A stretch of 64,000 nucleotides of DNA. It comes from Gemmatimonadota bacterium (lineage in GTDB: Bacteria; Gemmatimonadota; Gemmatimonadetes; Longimicrobiales; Gaopeijiaceae). The notes under the pieces were generated by a model that did not search any database, was not told where the DNA came from, and worked only from the letters and a program-made list of their open reading frames with translations. Where the stretch lies: NCBI GenBank assembly GCA_030428885.1, contig JAUIEJ010000004.1, positions 62,001 through 126,000 of the forward strand. The letters run 5' to 3'. Made by a program: the position numbers and the translations under genes. How positions within the stretch are numbered: the stretch's first letter is position 1; each line of letters opens with the position of its first letter. Of this stretch, positions 17,395-24,978 are shown piece after piece.

Positions 17395-18963
17395 GTGTCC
17401 GAAGATCTGATCCAGGCGGCCATCACCATCGCGTTCGGCGCGCTGGCCGGTGGCCTGACCAACACCATCGCCATCTGGATGCTCTTCCACCCGTACGAGC
17501 CCCCCACCGTGGGGCGGCTCCGGTTCGGCTGGCTCCAGGGGGCCGTGCCCAAGAACCAGGCCCGGCTGGCCGCGGCCATCGGGCGCACGGTGGGCGACAA
17601 GCTCCTCACCGCCGACGATCTCACCCGCATCTTCGCCGAGAGCGAGTTCCGCGACGCCTTCGACGAGCGGCTGTCGGCCTTCCTGGACGACGTCCTGCAC
17701 CAGGATCGGGGCTCGCTCCAGGACCTCCTCCCCCCCGACATCGTCCCCGAGGTGGAAGGGATTCTGGATACCCTCCTGGACCACTCCCTGGGTCGCCTCG
17801 ACACCTACCTGGCCTCGGAGTCGTTCGAGCAGGCCATGGCCGAACGGACCGGGAGCATCGTGGCGGCGGTGGCCGACGAGCCCGTGGCGGGCCTCCTGAC
17901 CCCCGCCCGGGAATCGGCCGTGGCCGACGCGGTGGAGGAATGGCTGGTGGCGGCGGTGGAGAGCGACGATTTCCGCCAGGCGCTGGACGACTACCTGGAC
18001 CGGGCCGCCGACACCCTTCTCCAGCCCGACCGCACCTTCGAGGAGGTGCTCCCCCTGGGATTGGTGGGGTCGCTGGAACGGGCCATCGGCGGGTATCTGC
18101 CCCTGGCCATCGAACGCCTCGGGGCCCTTCTGGACGACCCCACGGCCCGGACCAAGTTCGAACGCATGCTCCGGGAGTTGTTCCAGCGGTTCCTGGGCGA
18201 CCTCAAGTTCCACCAGCGGGTGGTGGCCCGCCTCGTGGTGACCGAGGACACGGTGGACAAGATCCTGGACACCATCGAGCGGGAGGGCGCCGAGCGGCTC
18301 TCGGAGATGCTCCGGGAGCCCGCCATCCAGGAGGCCATGGCCAAGGGGGTCAACGAGGCCATCGTGGACTTCCTGCGGCGCCCGGTCCGGTCGGTGCTGG
18401 GCCCCCCGGACTCGGCCAGCGTGGTGGACGCCCGGGAGACCCTGGCGGGGTGGATCGTCAACATGGCCCAGGACCCCCAGACCCGGGGCTTCCTGGTGGA
18501 GAAGCTCCAGCAGGGATTGGACAAGGCCGGGGCCCGAACCTGGGGCGACGTCCTGGAGAAGATCCCCCCGGAGCGCATCGCGGGATGGCTCGTCTCGGCG
18601 GGACGAAGCGAGCCCGTACGCCGCATCGCCCGGGATCTGGGCGGTCGGGTCGTGGAGCGGGCCCTCACCCGTCCCATCGGGACTCCGGCGCGGTGGCTGC
18701 CGGGCGACGCGCCCCGGCGCATCGAGAGTGCCCTGGGCCCGGTGCTGTGGGACTGGCTCCAGGGTCAGGTTCCCACGGTGGTGCAGAGGCTCGACGTGGG
18801 ACGCCGGGTGGAGGAGAAGGTCATGGAGTTCCCCATGCCCCGCCTCGAAGAACTGGTCCGGAAGGTCACGGACCGGGAACTGCGCCTGATCGTGCGGCTC
18901 GGCTACCTGCTGGGCGCCATCATCGGCACGGCGCTGGTGGGGATCGACGCGGCGATGAACTGA
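17395..18963 (+). CDS. DUF445-family membrane protein
   Basis: A 522-residue protein starting at GTG. It has an N-terminal membrane segment (about 5-27, AITIAFGALAGGLTNTIAIW) and a C-terminal one (about 495-518, VRLGYLLGAIIGTALVGI), with a long amphipathic helical middle (about 60-480). That is the layout of the DUF445 (YjiN/YheB) family. The conserved N-terminal segment with WMLFHPYEPP and AVPKNQARLAAAIGRTVG is clear. Function is not established; topology suggests an envelope scaffold. It is the last of four plus-strand genes and is convergent with a minus-strand pair, 3 bases away. Confidence 0.85.
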   Translation: MSEDLIQAAITIAFGALAGGLTNTIAIWMLFHPYEPPTVGRLRFGWLQGAVPKNQARLAAAIGRTVGDKLLTADDLTRIFAESEFRDAFDERLSAFLDDVLHQDRGSLQDLLPPDIVPEVEGILDTLLDHSLGRLDTYLASESFEQAMAERTGSIVAAVADEPVAGLLTPARESAVADAVEEWLVAAVESDDFRQALDDYLDRAADTLLQPDRTFEEVLPLGLVGSLERAIGGYLPLAIERLGALLDDPTARTKFERMLRELFQRFLGDLKFHQRVVARLVVTEDTVDKILDTIEREGAERLSEMLREPAIQEAMAKGVNEAIVDFLRRPVRSVLGPPDSASVVDARETLAGWIVNMAQDPQTRGFLVEKLQQGLDKAGARTWGDVLEKIPPERIAGWLVSAGRSEPVRRIARDLGGRVVERALTRPIGTPARWLPGDAPRRIESALGPVLWDWLQGQVPTVVQRLDVGRRVEEKVMEFPMPRLEELVRKVTDRELRLIVRLGYLLGAIIGTALVGIDAAMN

Positions 18964-18966
18964 GGC

Positions 18967-19215
18967 TCACGCCTCGTCGTCGGGAACCGCCGTCCGGAAG
19001 TGGCGGCGGGCTTCGGCGCGGCGCCGGTCGGAGGCCCGCTCGTCCTTGCGCCACCAGTCCAGCGGCGTGAAGTGACGCTTGACCTTGCGGCGGCGGGAGC
19101 CGCCCCGGGCCATGATCTGCTCGATCTCGTCGGTGGACTGCTCGAATCGTCCCGGTAGGCCGAGCCAGAACCCGACGCCCACCGCCACGATGCCCCCCAG
19201 GATCATCCAGACCAC
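18967..19215 (-). CDS. Small single-helix membrane protein with charged cytoplasmic tail
   Basis: An 82-residue protein. I chose GTG 19215 because an AGGGG sits 6 bases upstream inside the previous gene's end; an in-frame ATG three codons later has no site at usable distance. One transmembrane helix at the N-terminus (MILGGIVAVGVGFWLGL) is followed by a 60-residue tail rich in Arg, Lys and Glu (EQIMARGGSRRRKVKRHF, DWWRKDERASDRRRAEARR). It starts 2 bases after the stop of another small membrane protein. I recognise no family; the tail could touch membrane lipid or nucleic acid. Confidence 0.6.
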   Translation of the reverse strand: MVWMILGGIVAVGVGFWLGLPGRFEQSTDEIEQIMARGGSRRRKVKRHFTPLDWWRKDERASDRRRAEARRHFRTAVPDDEA

Positions 19216-19217
19216 GA

Positions 19218-19367
19218 CTACCCCTTCTTCAGGCTCTCCAGCGCGAGAATGCCCAGACCGAAGGAGAGGATGATGGCGACGGCATTGGTGCCCACCGCCA
19301 CCATGGCCACCACGGTCCAGAACACCAGGTGCGACACGACGTAGCCGCCCGGAACGAGATCGCGCAT
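19218..19367 (-). CDS. 49-residue hydrophobic small protein
   Basis: A short gene with ATG at 19367 and TAG at 19218. The product has a short polar N-terminus (MRDLVPGGYV) and about 32 mostly hydrophobic residues (HLVFWTVVAMVAVGTNAVAI...ILALESLKKG), enough for one long or two short membrane helices, and ends in Lys-Lys-Gly. The end of the gene provides the ribosome site for the next small gene, which argues that both are real and co-expressed. I recognise no family. Confidence 0.5.
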   Translation of the reverse strand: MRDLVPGGYVVSHLVFWTVVAMVAVGTNAVAIILSFGLGILALESLKKG

Positions 19368-19475
19368 GGGAGTCGTCTCGAGAGTGTGTGAGTGAAGCGA
19401 TCGAGGCAGGATCGAATATGCCCCGAGCGCTCCTCGGGGTAAACCCGGCGGGGGCCCGGGTTCCGGCCGGGAGCG

Positions 19476-19958
19476 TCAGTCCACCGGTTCGGCGTCGCCG
19501 TCGAAGCCGGTCTCGGCCCGTTTCCGGGCCTCCGAGAGGTAGGGCATGTCCAGGGCCAGGAGCTTGCTGACCTTCCGCATGAGGTAGTCCTCCCGGGCGC
19601 TGAGTTCGCCGTCGGAGAAGACCAGGCCCCACATGATCTCGGCCAGCACCATCTTCTGGCCCACGGAATAGCTCTCCCGGATCAGATTGGTGAACTGCCA
19701 GAGGTCGGGAGCGTTCTGCCGGGCCCGTTCGGCGTGGTACAGGAGGTCCTCGGCCTGGTGGTGATCCAGGCCGAAGTGACGCCGCACGGCGCTTTCCAGA
19801 TGCTGCCGTTCGTCGTCGGTGAAGGCGTCGTCGGCGTGGGCCAGCTCCAGGAGGAGGGCGCAGGCCGCGAGCCGCAGATCCCGGTCCCGGGTCTGGGGCG
19901 GGGCGTCGTCCGGGGGCAGCATGGACGACCGGAAGAAGTTGCGGATGGCGTCGAGCAT
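19476..19958 (-). CDS. TerB-family (tellurite-resistance-like) protein
   Basis: A 160-residue, all-helical protein of the TerB/DjlA-N superfamily. The acidic helix pairs are visible: LLELAHADDAFTDDERQHLE (about 36-55) and IMWGLVFSDGELSAREDYLMRKV (about 107-130), the two D/E-x-x-x-(F/L)-x-x-x-E metal-binding-type repeats. It has no signal peptide. TerB relatives bind divalent cations and are used in stress and membrane-linked systems; the role here is unknown. A TACATT box ends 6 bases before the ATG, so the message may be leaderless. It lies 27 bases after the ABC permease gene. Confidence 0.82.
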   Translation of the reverse strand: MLDAIRNFFRSSMLPPDDAPPQTRDRDLRLAACALLLELAHADDAFTDDERQHLESAVRRHFGLDHHQAEDLLYHAERARQNAPDLWQFTNLIRESYSVGQKMVLAEIMWGLVFSDGELSAREDYLMRKVSKLLALDMPYLSEARKRAETGFDGDAEPVD

Positions 19959-19970
19959 GGCCGCAATGTA
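19959..19970 (-). promoter_or_regulatory. Possible leaderless -10 element of terB-like gene
   Basis: TACATT (19970-19965) matches TANNNT and is separated from the ATG by only GCGGCC. No Shine-Dalgarno sequence is present. No convincing -35 hexamer is seen about 17 bp upstream, inside the permease gene end. Confidence 0.3.
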
Positions 19971-19985
19971 GGTGCGGCCGCCCCG

Positions 19986-21719
19986 TTACTCCACCGTGCG
20001 GATGCGCCGGACCCCGGCCCGGAGGGGGATCACCACGGCCGCTGCGGTCACCGCCGCCGCACCGCCCAGACCCAGGAGCAGGACGGGCCATGCCGCCCCT
20101 TCTCCCCCGGCCATGCGCCCCACCAGGAAACGGTAGACGGGCCACGCCTCCAGGAGCACCACGATCCCCAGGTAGATCACGGCCGACATCATGAACAGGA
20201 GTCCCCCGAACGACGTGGGGATCTCGGCCACGTTCTCGGTGTCCAGGTTGGGGAACAGGGCCCCGAGCCCCAGGGCCAGCGCCGTGAGCGCGAAGGTCAT
20301 GCCCACCATGGATACGGTGGTGAGGGCGAACACGAAGGGCGAACTCTGGAGCAGCACGTTGGTGCCCACGATGAGGGGCACGGCGATGGCCAGGAGGGGC
20401 ACGGTCCCGACCCAGTACTTGGCCCAGAAGAGGGTGCGCACGTCCACCGGCGAGGAGCGCAGCAGCCACATGACCTTGCCCTCGATGGACATGGCCGGAA
20501 AGACGAACCGGGCCGCCACCGCCGCCACCACGAATCCGGCCAGTCCCAGGTTCAGGAACGACACTACCGTGATGAGGACGAACGACACCTGCTCGCCGGT
20601 ATAGAGGGGCAGTTGCCGGATGTTGTAGACGTACACCACCACGAGCACGCCCAGGAGCACCAACTGGGACCACTGGGTGGTATCCCGGAAGAACACCCGG
20701 ATCTCCTTCTCCACCAGTTGCCGGGTCGACGGCCGCAGCGCGGCGAACACCCGGCCCAGGTTCGTGGACCGCACCCGGCCCGGACGCGTGTCGGCCCCTT
20801 CCTGGGCCTTGCTGAATCCGCTCCGGTAGAAGCGCCCGTGGAGCCAGGTGCCCAGGACCACGAAGGCCGCCGCCGTGGTGAGGAGGAGCAGGAGGGGATG
20901 GGCGTCGGGCACCCCGTTGAGACGGGTCATGAGGGCGTCGGCGGCCCACTCGCTGGGCAGCCACGGCGACGTGGGGGTGCGCAGCACCGCCATGAAGTCC
21001 ACCAGGTCCCGGAACTCCTCGGGGCGCATGAGGCGTTCGGGCCGCAGGAACCGGAAGAGGACCACCACTCCGGCCACGGCGAAGAGGCCCACCAGGGCCA
21101 GGAGGTCCCGGGTGCGGCGGGCCGGAAAGACGTTCACCAGCATGAGGGTGAAGGCCGAGCCCAGGACGGCGGGCAACACCAGGAAGGCGGCCATGACCGC
21201 CAACGCCGTGAGGTAGTACGCCGGGCCGGCGGCGTACACCACCCCGTACGCCGCCAGGATGGGCACGGCCATGAGGGCCACCATCCACGACGAGTCCAGG
21301 ATCGTCTCCGACAGCCGGGCTCCGTACAGGTCGCCCGGGCGCACCGGGGCGGCCACCAGGAGTTCCAGGTCGTCGGAGAGGAAGAAGGTGGAGAGGGCGG
21401 TGATGACGTTGGACAGCAGCAGGATCATGAAGAACGTGAGGAACGCGATCCCCAGGAGCTTGCCCGCCAGCAGGTCGCCGATGCCCTGCGTGTTCCGGAA
21501 GTAGAGCAGCATCCGCACGATGACGGCGAACACGAACGTCCAGAAGAAGAGGCCCACGAAGCCCAGGAGCCCCGCCTTGAGCACCCGGCCCCGGGCCGTC
21601 CGGGCCCGGTTCATCTTGGTGCGGAGCTTGGGCCCCACCAGGAATCGCCAGGTGCGGGAGGGGGCCTCGGCCGGCCCTCCCGGGGCCGGTCCCAGGACCG
21701 ACGCGGCGGCGCCGTTCAC
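19986..21719 (-). CDS. ABC-2-type exporter permease
   Basis: A 577-residue polytopic membrane protein with about 12 predicted helices grouped in two halves (about 45-270 and 330-570) and a cytoplasmic linker around 275-330. The GTG start at 21719 overlaps the ATPase stop as GTGA. The sequence has the broad ABC-2 exporter character (FFLSDDLELLVAAPVRPGDLYGARL, SIEGKVMWLLRSSPV), similar to large permeases paired with NatA/CcmA-type ATPases. It works with the ATPase encoded just upstream. The substrate is unknown. Confidence 0.85.
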   Translation of the reverse strand: MNGAAASVLGPAPGGPAEAPSRTWRFLVGPKLRTKMNRARTARGRVLKAGLLGFVGLFFWTFVFAVIVRMLLYFRNTQGIGDLLAGKLLGIAFLTFFMILLLSNVITALSTFFLSDDLELLVAAPVRPGDLYGARLSETILDSSWMVALMAVPILAAYGVVYAAGPAYYLTALAVMAAFLVLPAVLGSAFTLMLVNVFPARRTRDLLALVGLFAVAGVVVLFRFLRPERLMRPEEFRDLVDFMAVLRTPTSPWLPSEWAADALMTRLNGVPDAHPLLLLLTTAAAFVVLGTWLHGRFYRSGFSKAQEGADTRPGRVRSTNLGRVFAALRPSTRQLVEKEIRVFFRDTTQWSQLVLLGVLVVVYVYNIRQLPLYTGEQVSFVLITVVSFLNLGLAGFVVAAVAARFVFPAMSIEGKVMWLLRSSPVDVRTLFWAKYWVGTVPLLAIAVPLIVGTNVLLQSSPFVFALTTVSMVGMTFALTALALGLGALFPNLDTENVAEIPTSFGGLLFMMSAVIYLGIVVLLEAWPVYRFLVGRMAGGEGAAWPVLLLGLGGAAAVTAAAVVIPLRAGVRRIRTVE

Positions 21720-22492
21720 GCCACCTCCGCTCGGGGCGTGCGCAGGGCCGCCACCACGTCGGCCACGGCGTCGCCCCCCGTGACCTTGAGGAAGATGTCC
21801 TCCAGATGGGCCCCGCCCGCCGACGCCTCTCGCCGCAGCTCGTCCATGGTGCCCCGGGCGATGACGGTGCCGCCCTGGAGAATGGCGATGCGGTCGCAGA
21901 GGGCCTCGGCCACCTCCAGGGTGTGGGTGGAGAGGAACACCGTCCCCCCCTCGTCGGCGAACGCCCGGAGCAGGTCCTTCAGGATCCGGGCCGAGCGGGG
22001 ATCGAGCCCCACCATGGGCTCGTCCACCACCACCAGGCTGGGGCGGTGGAGGAACGCCGACGAGATGAGGAGCTTCTGCCGCATGCCGTGGGAGTAGCTC
22101 TCCACCAGCTCGTGCTTCCACCGCGTCAGACTGAAGAGCTCGAGGAGGCGGTCGGCCCGGGCGTCCACCTCGGGTCCCTCGAAGCCCCACAACCCGCCCA
22201 CGAACCGCAGGAACTCGCCCCCCGAGAGTTTCTCGTAGAGGTAGGGCCGGTCGGGAATGTAGCCCACCCGTCGCTTGGCCCGTTCCGGGTCCCGATGCAG
22301 ATCCTCGCCGTCCACCAGGATCCGCCCGTCGGTGGGTTGGAGCACCCCGGCCACCATGCGGATGGTGGTGGTCTTCCCGGCCCCGTTGGGGCCCAGGAAC
22401 CCGAAGATCTCTCCGGCGGCCACGTCGAGGTCCAGTCCGTCCACGGCGGTGAAGCTGCCGTAGCGCTTGGTGACCCCTTCGAGCCGGAGCAT
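21716..22492 (-). CDS. ABC transporter ATPase (CcmA/NatA type)
   Basis: A 258-residue ATPase with Walker A GPNGAGKTT (about 35-43), a Q-loop region near YIPDRPYLYE, the ABC signature as YSHGMRQK, Walker B LVVVDEPMVGLD and the H-loop LSTHTLE. The start MLRLEGVTKRYG at 22492 fits the family length. An in-frame ATG 45 bases upstream would overlap the preceding gene. It is coupled to its permease by GTGA and follows the transglutaminase-like gene by 16 bases. Confidence 0.9.
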   Translation of the reverse strand: MLRLEGVTKRYGSFTAVDGLDLDVAAGEIFGFLGPNGAGKTTTIRMVAGVLQPTDGRILVDGEDLHRDPERAKRRVGYIPDRPYLYEKLSGGEFLRFVGGLWGFEGPEVDARADRLLELFSLTRWKHELVESYSHGMRQKLLISSAFLHRPSLVVVDEPMVGLDPRSARILKDLLRAFADEGGTVFLSTHTLEVAEALCDRIAILQGGTVIARGTMDELRREASAGGAHLEDIFLKVTGGDAVADVVAALRTPRAEVA

Positions 22493-22508
22493 GGACGGGG
22501 GAGTGGGT

Positions 22509-24080
22509 TCAATCGGCACGGGAGTCCTCCACGACATCGATGCGCAGGCGCCCGATGAGGCGCACGAGTTCGACCTGCTGGGCCAATCCCCCCACCACGA
22601 ACCGGATGTGGGAGGCGTCGGCGGGATACTGGCCGAAGGTGGGATCCACCGCCGTCCATTCGCCCAGCCACACCTCGGGCCAGGCGTGGTAGAAGAAGGC
22701 CCCGTTCACGTAGACGAGGCCCACGGCCGTGCGGGCCGGAAGGCCCAGCGCCCGGGCCAGGGCCACGTAGAGCACCGTGTGCTCGTTGCAGTCGCCCTGT
22801 CGGCTCTCCAGCACCTGGACCGCCGACGGCACCGAAAACGTGATGGTCTTCTCCAGCATGTTGAACACGCCGGTGGTGAGCTCCCGGGCCACCCGCCGCG
22901 GATCGGGCGACCACGAGGCCCGGCGCACGGTGAGCTGCTCGGCCATCTCCACGATGCGCGGGTCGGCGCTCTGGATCAGGGGCTCGGGCTGGAGGGCGTC
23001 CCGGAGGTCCATGCGGGGATACGGGAGCCCGAATCCGGGGTCCAGCGCCCGGGGGTCTTCCCGGCGCACGATGAGGGTATCGCCCCGGAGCGTCTGGCGG
23101 CCCCCGTCCAGATCGAAGCCGTCCAGCTCCACGCCCGAGAGGACGAACCTGAGCTCGTCGTACGACTCGGCGTCGGAGAGGTCCACGTTGCTCTGGATCG
23201 CCGTGGCCAGGATCACGTCCTCGTCCACGGCCCCCGACACCCCGTCGCTGCGGGCCTGGGCCAGGGCCTGGGTGGAGAGCTCGTATTCGGTCTTCTCCAT
23301 GGCGAAGCCCAGGGGCGACTCGGCCCGGAGGACCCGGCCGTCGTCGTCCACCCAGCTCTCCACCGACACACCGCCGAACACCTCGGCGATGCGCCACGCC
23401 GGCACCGAGTCCCACGTCGCCGGCTCCCACCGCCCGTCGTCGCCCAGGGCCACACTGTCGGGCACCACCAGGGTGTCGTGCTCCAGGATCCGGACCTCCA
23501 CCGTGCGGGTCGACAGGGTGGAGGGATCGAAGACCGGCATGCGGACGCTCCCCCCCACCTCCAGATCGCCCGCCATGGCCACCCGGATGGGCACCACGGC
23601 GGCGAACACCGGGGGCGACGACAGCCGGTAGCTCACGGTCTGCCGGCTGCCCTGGGAGACGATGTCCACCTCCAGGAGCGTGTCGCCGGTCACGGTCCCG
23701 TCGGCCTGGAACCGACCCACGTCGGACTCCAGGCTGAACGAGAAGCCCCGCATGCGGAGCGACGGATCCAGGTCCACGCCGGTGCGGGCCACGGCGGTGC
23801 CGGTCTGCCCCAGGGCCGGAAGCTCCAGGGACATGAAGTCGTCCAGCCGGAATCCCTCGGCCACCGTGTCCAGGGCCGAGGTGGCCAGCCCCACCGCCCG
23901 ACCGCCCATGGTCAGGGTGTAGAAGCTCGTCCCGGGGTTGAGGGCCAGGGCCGCATCGGCCAGACGCTCCAGTTCCGGCGCGAAGTACTCCCGGCGCACG
24001 TGCTGGGCCAGGAGCACCACCCACGCCGCCAGGATCGCGACCCCGAACACCCGCCCCCGGAGGGCGCCGCCCCCGGTCAC
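22509..24080 (-). CDS. Membrane-anchored transglutaminase-like protein
   Basis: A 523-residue protein with one N-terminal membrane helix (about 11-26) and a large extracytoplasmic part. The C-terminal transglutaminase-like domain has the papain-type triad Cys431 (GDCNEH), His465 (YHAWPEV) and Asp479 (VDPTFGQ). Residues about 40-400 are beta-rich with no recognised domain. Such domains act as proteases, amidases or crosslinkers, so this may process the substrate of the ABC exporter encoded next. It overlaps the macro-domain gene by 4 bases (ATGA), and its own stop lies 16 bases before the ATPase start. Confidence 0.82.
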   Translation of the reverse strand: MTGGGALRGRVFGVAILAAWVVLLAQHVRREYFAPELERLADAALALNPGTSFYTLTMGGRAVGLATSALDTVAEGFRLDDFMSLELPALGQTGTAVARTGVDLDPSLRMRGFSFSLESDVGRFQADGTVTGDTLLEVDIVSQGSRQTVSYRLSSPPVFAAVVPIRVAMAGDLEVGGSVRMPVFDPSTLSTRTVEVRILEHDTLVVPDSVALGDDGRWEPATWDSVPAWRIAEVFGGVSVESWVDDDGRVLRAESPLGFAMEKTEYELSTQALAQARSDGVSGAVDEDVILATAIQSNVDLSDAESYDELRFVLSGVELDGFDLDGGRQTLRGDTLIVRREDPRALDPGFGLPYPRMDLRDALQPEPLIQSADPRIVEMAEQLTVRRASWSPDPRRVARELTTGVFNMLEKTITFSVPSAVQVLESRQGDCNEHTVLYVALARALGLPARTAVGLVYVNGAFFYHAWPEVWLGEWTAVDPTFGQYPADASHIRFVVGGLAQQVELVRLIGRLRIDVVEDSRAD

Positions 24081-24580
24081 GAGGGTACTCCGGCCAGGGC
24101 CCGCTCGAAGACGTCCAGCTCGTAGTCCGACTCCACCACGATGGTGATGGAATCGGGAGTGGGGTTCCGCACGCGATGCTCGGCGATGGCGGCGCCCATG
24201 CTCCGGGCCGACTCCTCGGCCTGGAGGTTCCCGGCGTGGGTGCCCAAGGGCGGGAGGGCCACCTCGGCCATGCCGAAATCGGCAGCGCGGGCCAGGGCGT
24301 TGCCCGTGGCCCGCTGCACCACGGCGGCGGTGACGGGTTCCTGGGCGGATTGAAGCACCACGTGGAGCAGGAAACGAACCGGCAGCTCCCCGCCCGGGGT
24401 CAGGACGGCGCTCCCCACCGGAAGTTCACCCATGGCCTCGACCCGCCGGCGCACGTCGGGGCCGGCGGCGGTTTCGACTCTGCGCGCCACGGGCGTGATG
24501 GACGCGCCGTCGGAGCGGGCAGCCCGAACGACACATTCCCCTTCCCACAGCTCCAGCACTTCACGGACGACCCGGATCAC
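24077..24580 (-). CDS. Macro-domain protein (ADP-ribose binding)
   Basis: A 167-residue stand-alone macro domain. Visible elements are VGSAVLTPGGELPVRFLLHVV (substrate loop and strand), the helix AVVQRATGNALARAADFG, and VALPPLGTHAGNL, where the Gly-rich phosphate loop sits. Family members bind ADP-ribose or hydrolyse ADP-ribosyl and related esters. The start is GTG, with GGGGTG 4 to 6 bases upstream. It is translationally coupled to the transglutaminase-like gene. A link between ADP-ribose chemistry and the export operon is not obvious. Confidence 0.78.
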   Translation of the reverse strand: MIRVVREVLELWEGECVVRAARSDGASITPVARRVETAAGPDVRRRVEAMGELPVGSAVLTPGGELPVRFLLHVVLQSAQEPVTAAVVQRATGNALARAADFGMAEVALPPLGTHAGNLQAEESARSMGAAIAEHRVRNPTPDSITIVVESDYELDVFERALAGVPS

Positions 24581-24642
24581 ATCACCCCACTGTCGTGGAC
24601 TCGTCGGACGACGACGGCCACGGGCGGATCATGGGGGGAGGG

Positions 24643-24978
24643 CTACGGCGCGGCCTCCGTCCGGATCCAGGCGAGATAGCGGTCGAGCCCCCCGTCGAGG
24701 GGGACCACCACGAACTCGGGCACGTCGTACGGGTGGAGCGACACCACCCGGTCCCGGAGAGTGTCGACCCGGTCGGCGCGGGTCTTGAGCAGGAGCAGCA
24801 CCTCGTGGGACTCCTCCACGGCGCCTTCCCAGCGGTACACGGAGTGAAGCCCGGGAATCAGGTTCACGCAGGCCGCCAGCCCCTCCCCCACCACGGCCCG
24901 AGCCAGCTCCAGGGCCACGTCGTACGACGGGGCCGTCACCAGGACCACCCGCACCTCGGCCCCGGGCACCGGGCTCAC
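24643..24978 (-). CDS. cutA: CutA1-like divalent-cation tolerance protein
   Basis: A 111-residue protein of CutA1 length. The core reads VVLVTAPSYDVALELARAVVGEGLAACVNL, then VYRWEGAVEESHEVLLLLKTR and a C-terminal HPYDVPEFVVVPLDGG...YLAW, all family hallmarks. CutA forms very stable trimers; its proposed copper-tolerance role is weakly supported in most organisms. The GTG start overlaps the acyl-CoA ligase stop (GTGA), which also matches the expected family N-terminus. Confidence 0.9.
   Translation of the reverse strand: MSPVPGAEVRVVLVTAPSYDVALELARAVVGEGLAACVNLIPGLHSVYRWEGAVEESHEVLLLLKTRADRVDTLRDRVVSLHPYDVPEFVVVPLDGGLDRYLAWIRTEAAP

Noticed and set aside
19421-19439. CCCCGAG/CTCGGGG hairpin as terminator of the TerB-like gene
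   Set aside because: The stem is good, but the following minus-strand bases have no T-run and the sequence may belong to the promoter region of the small membrane proteins.
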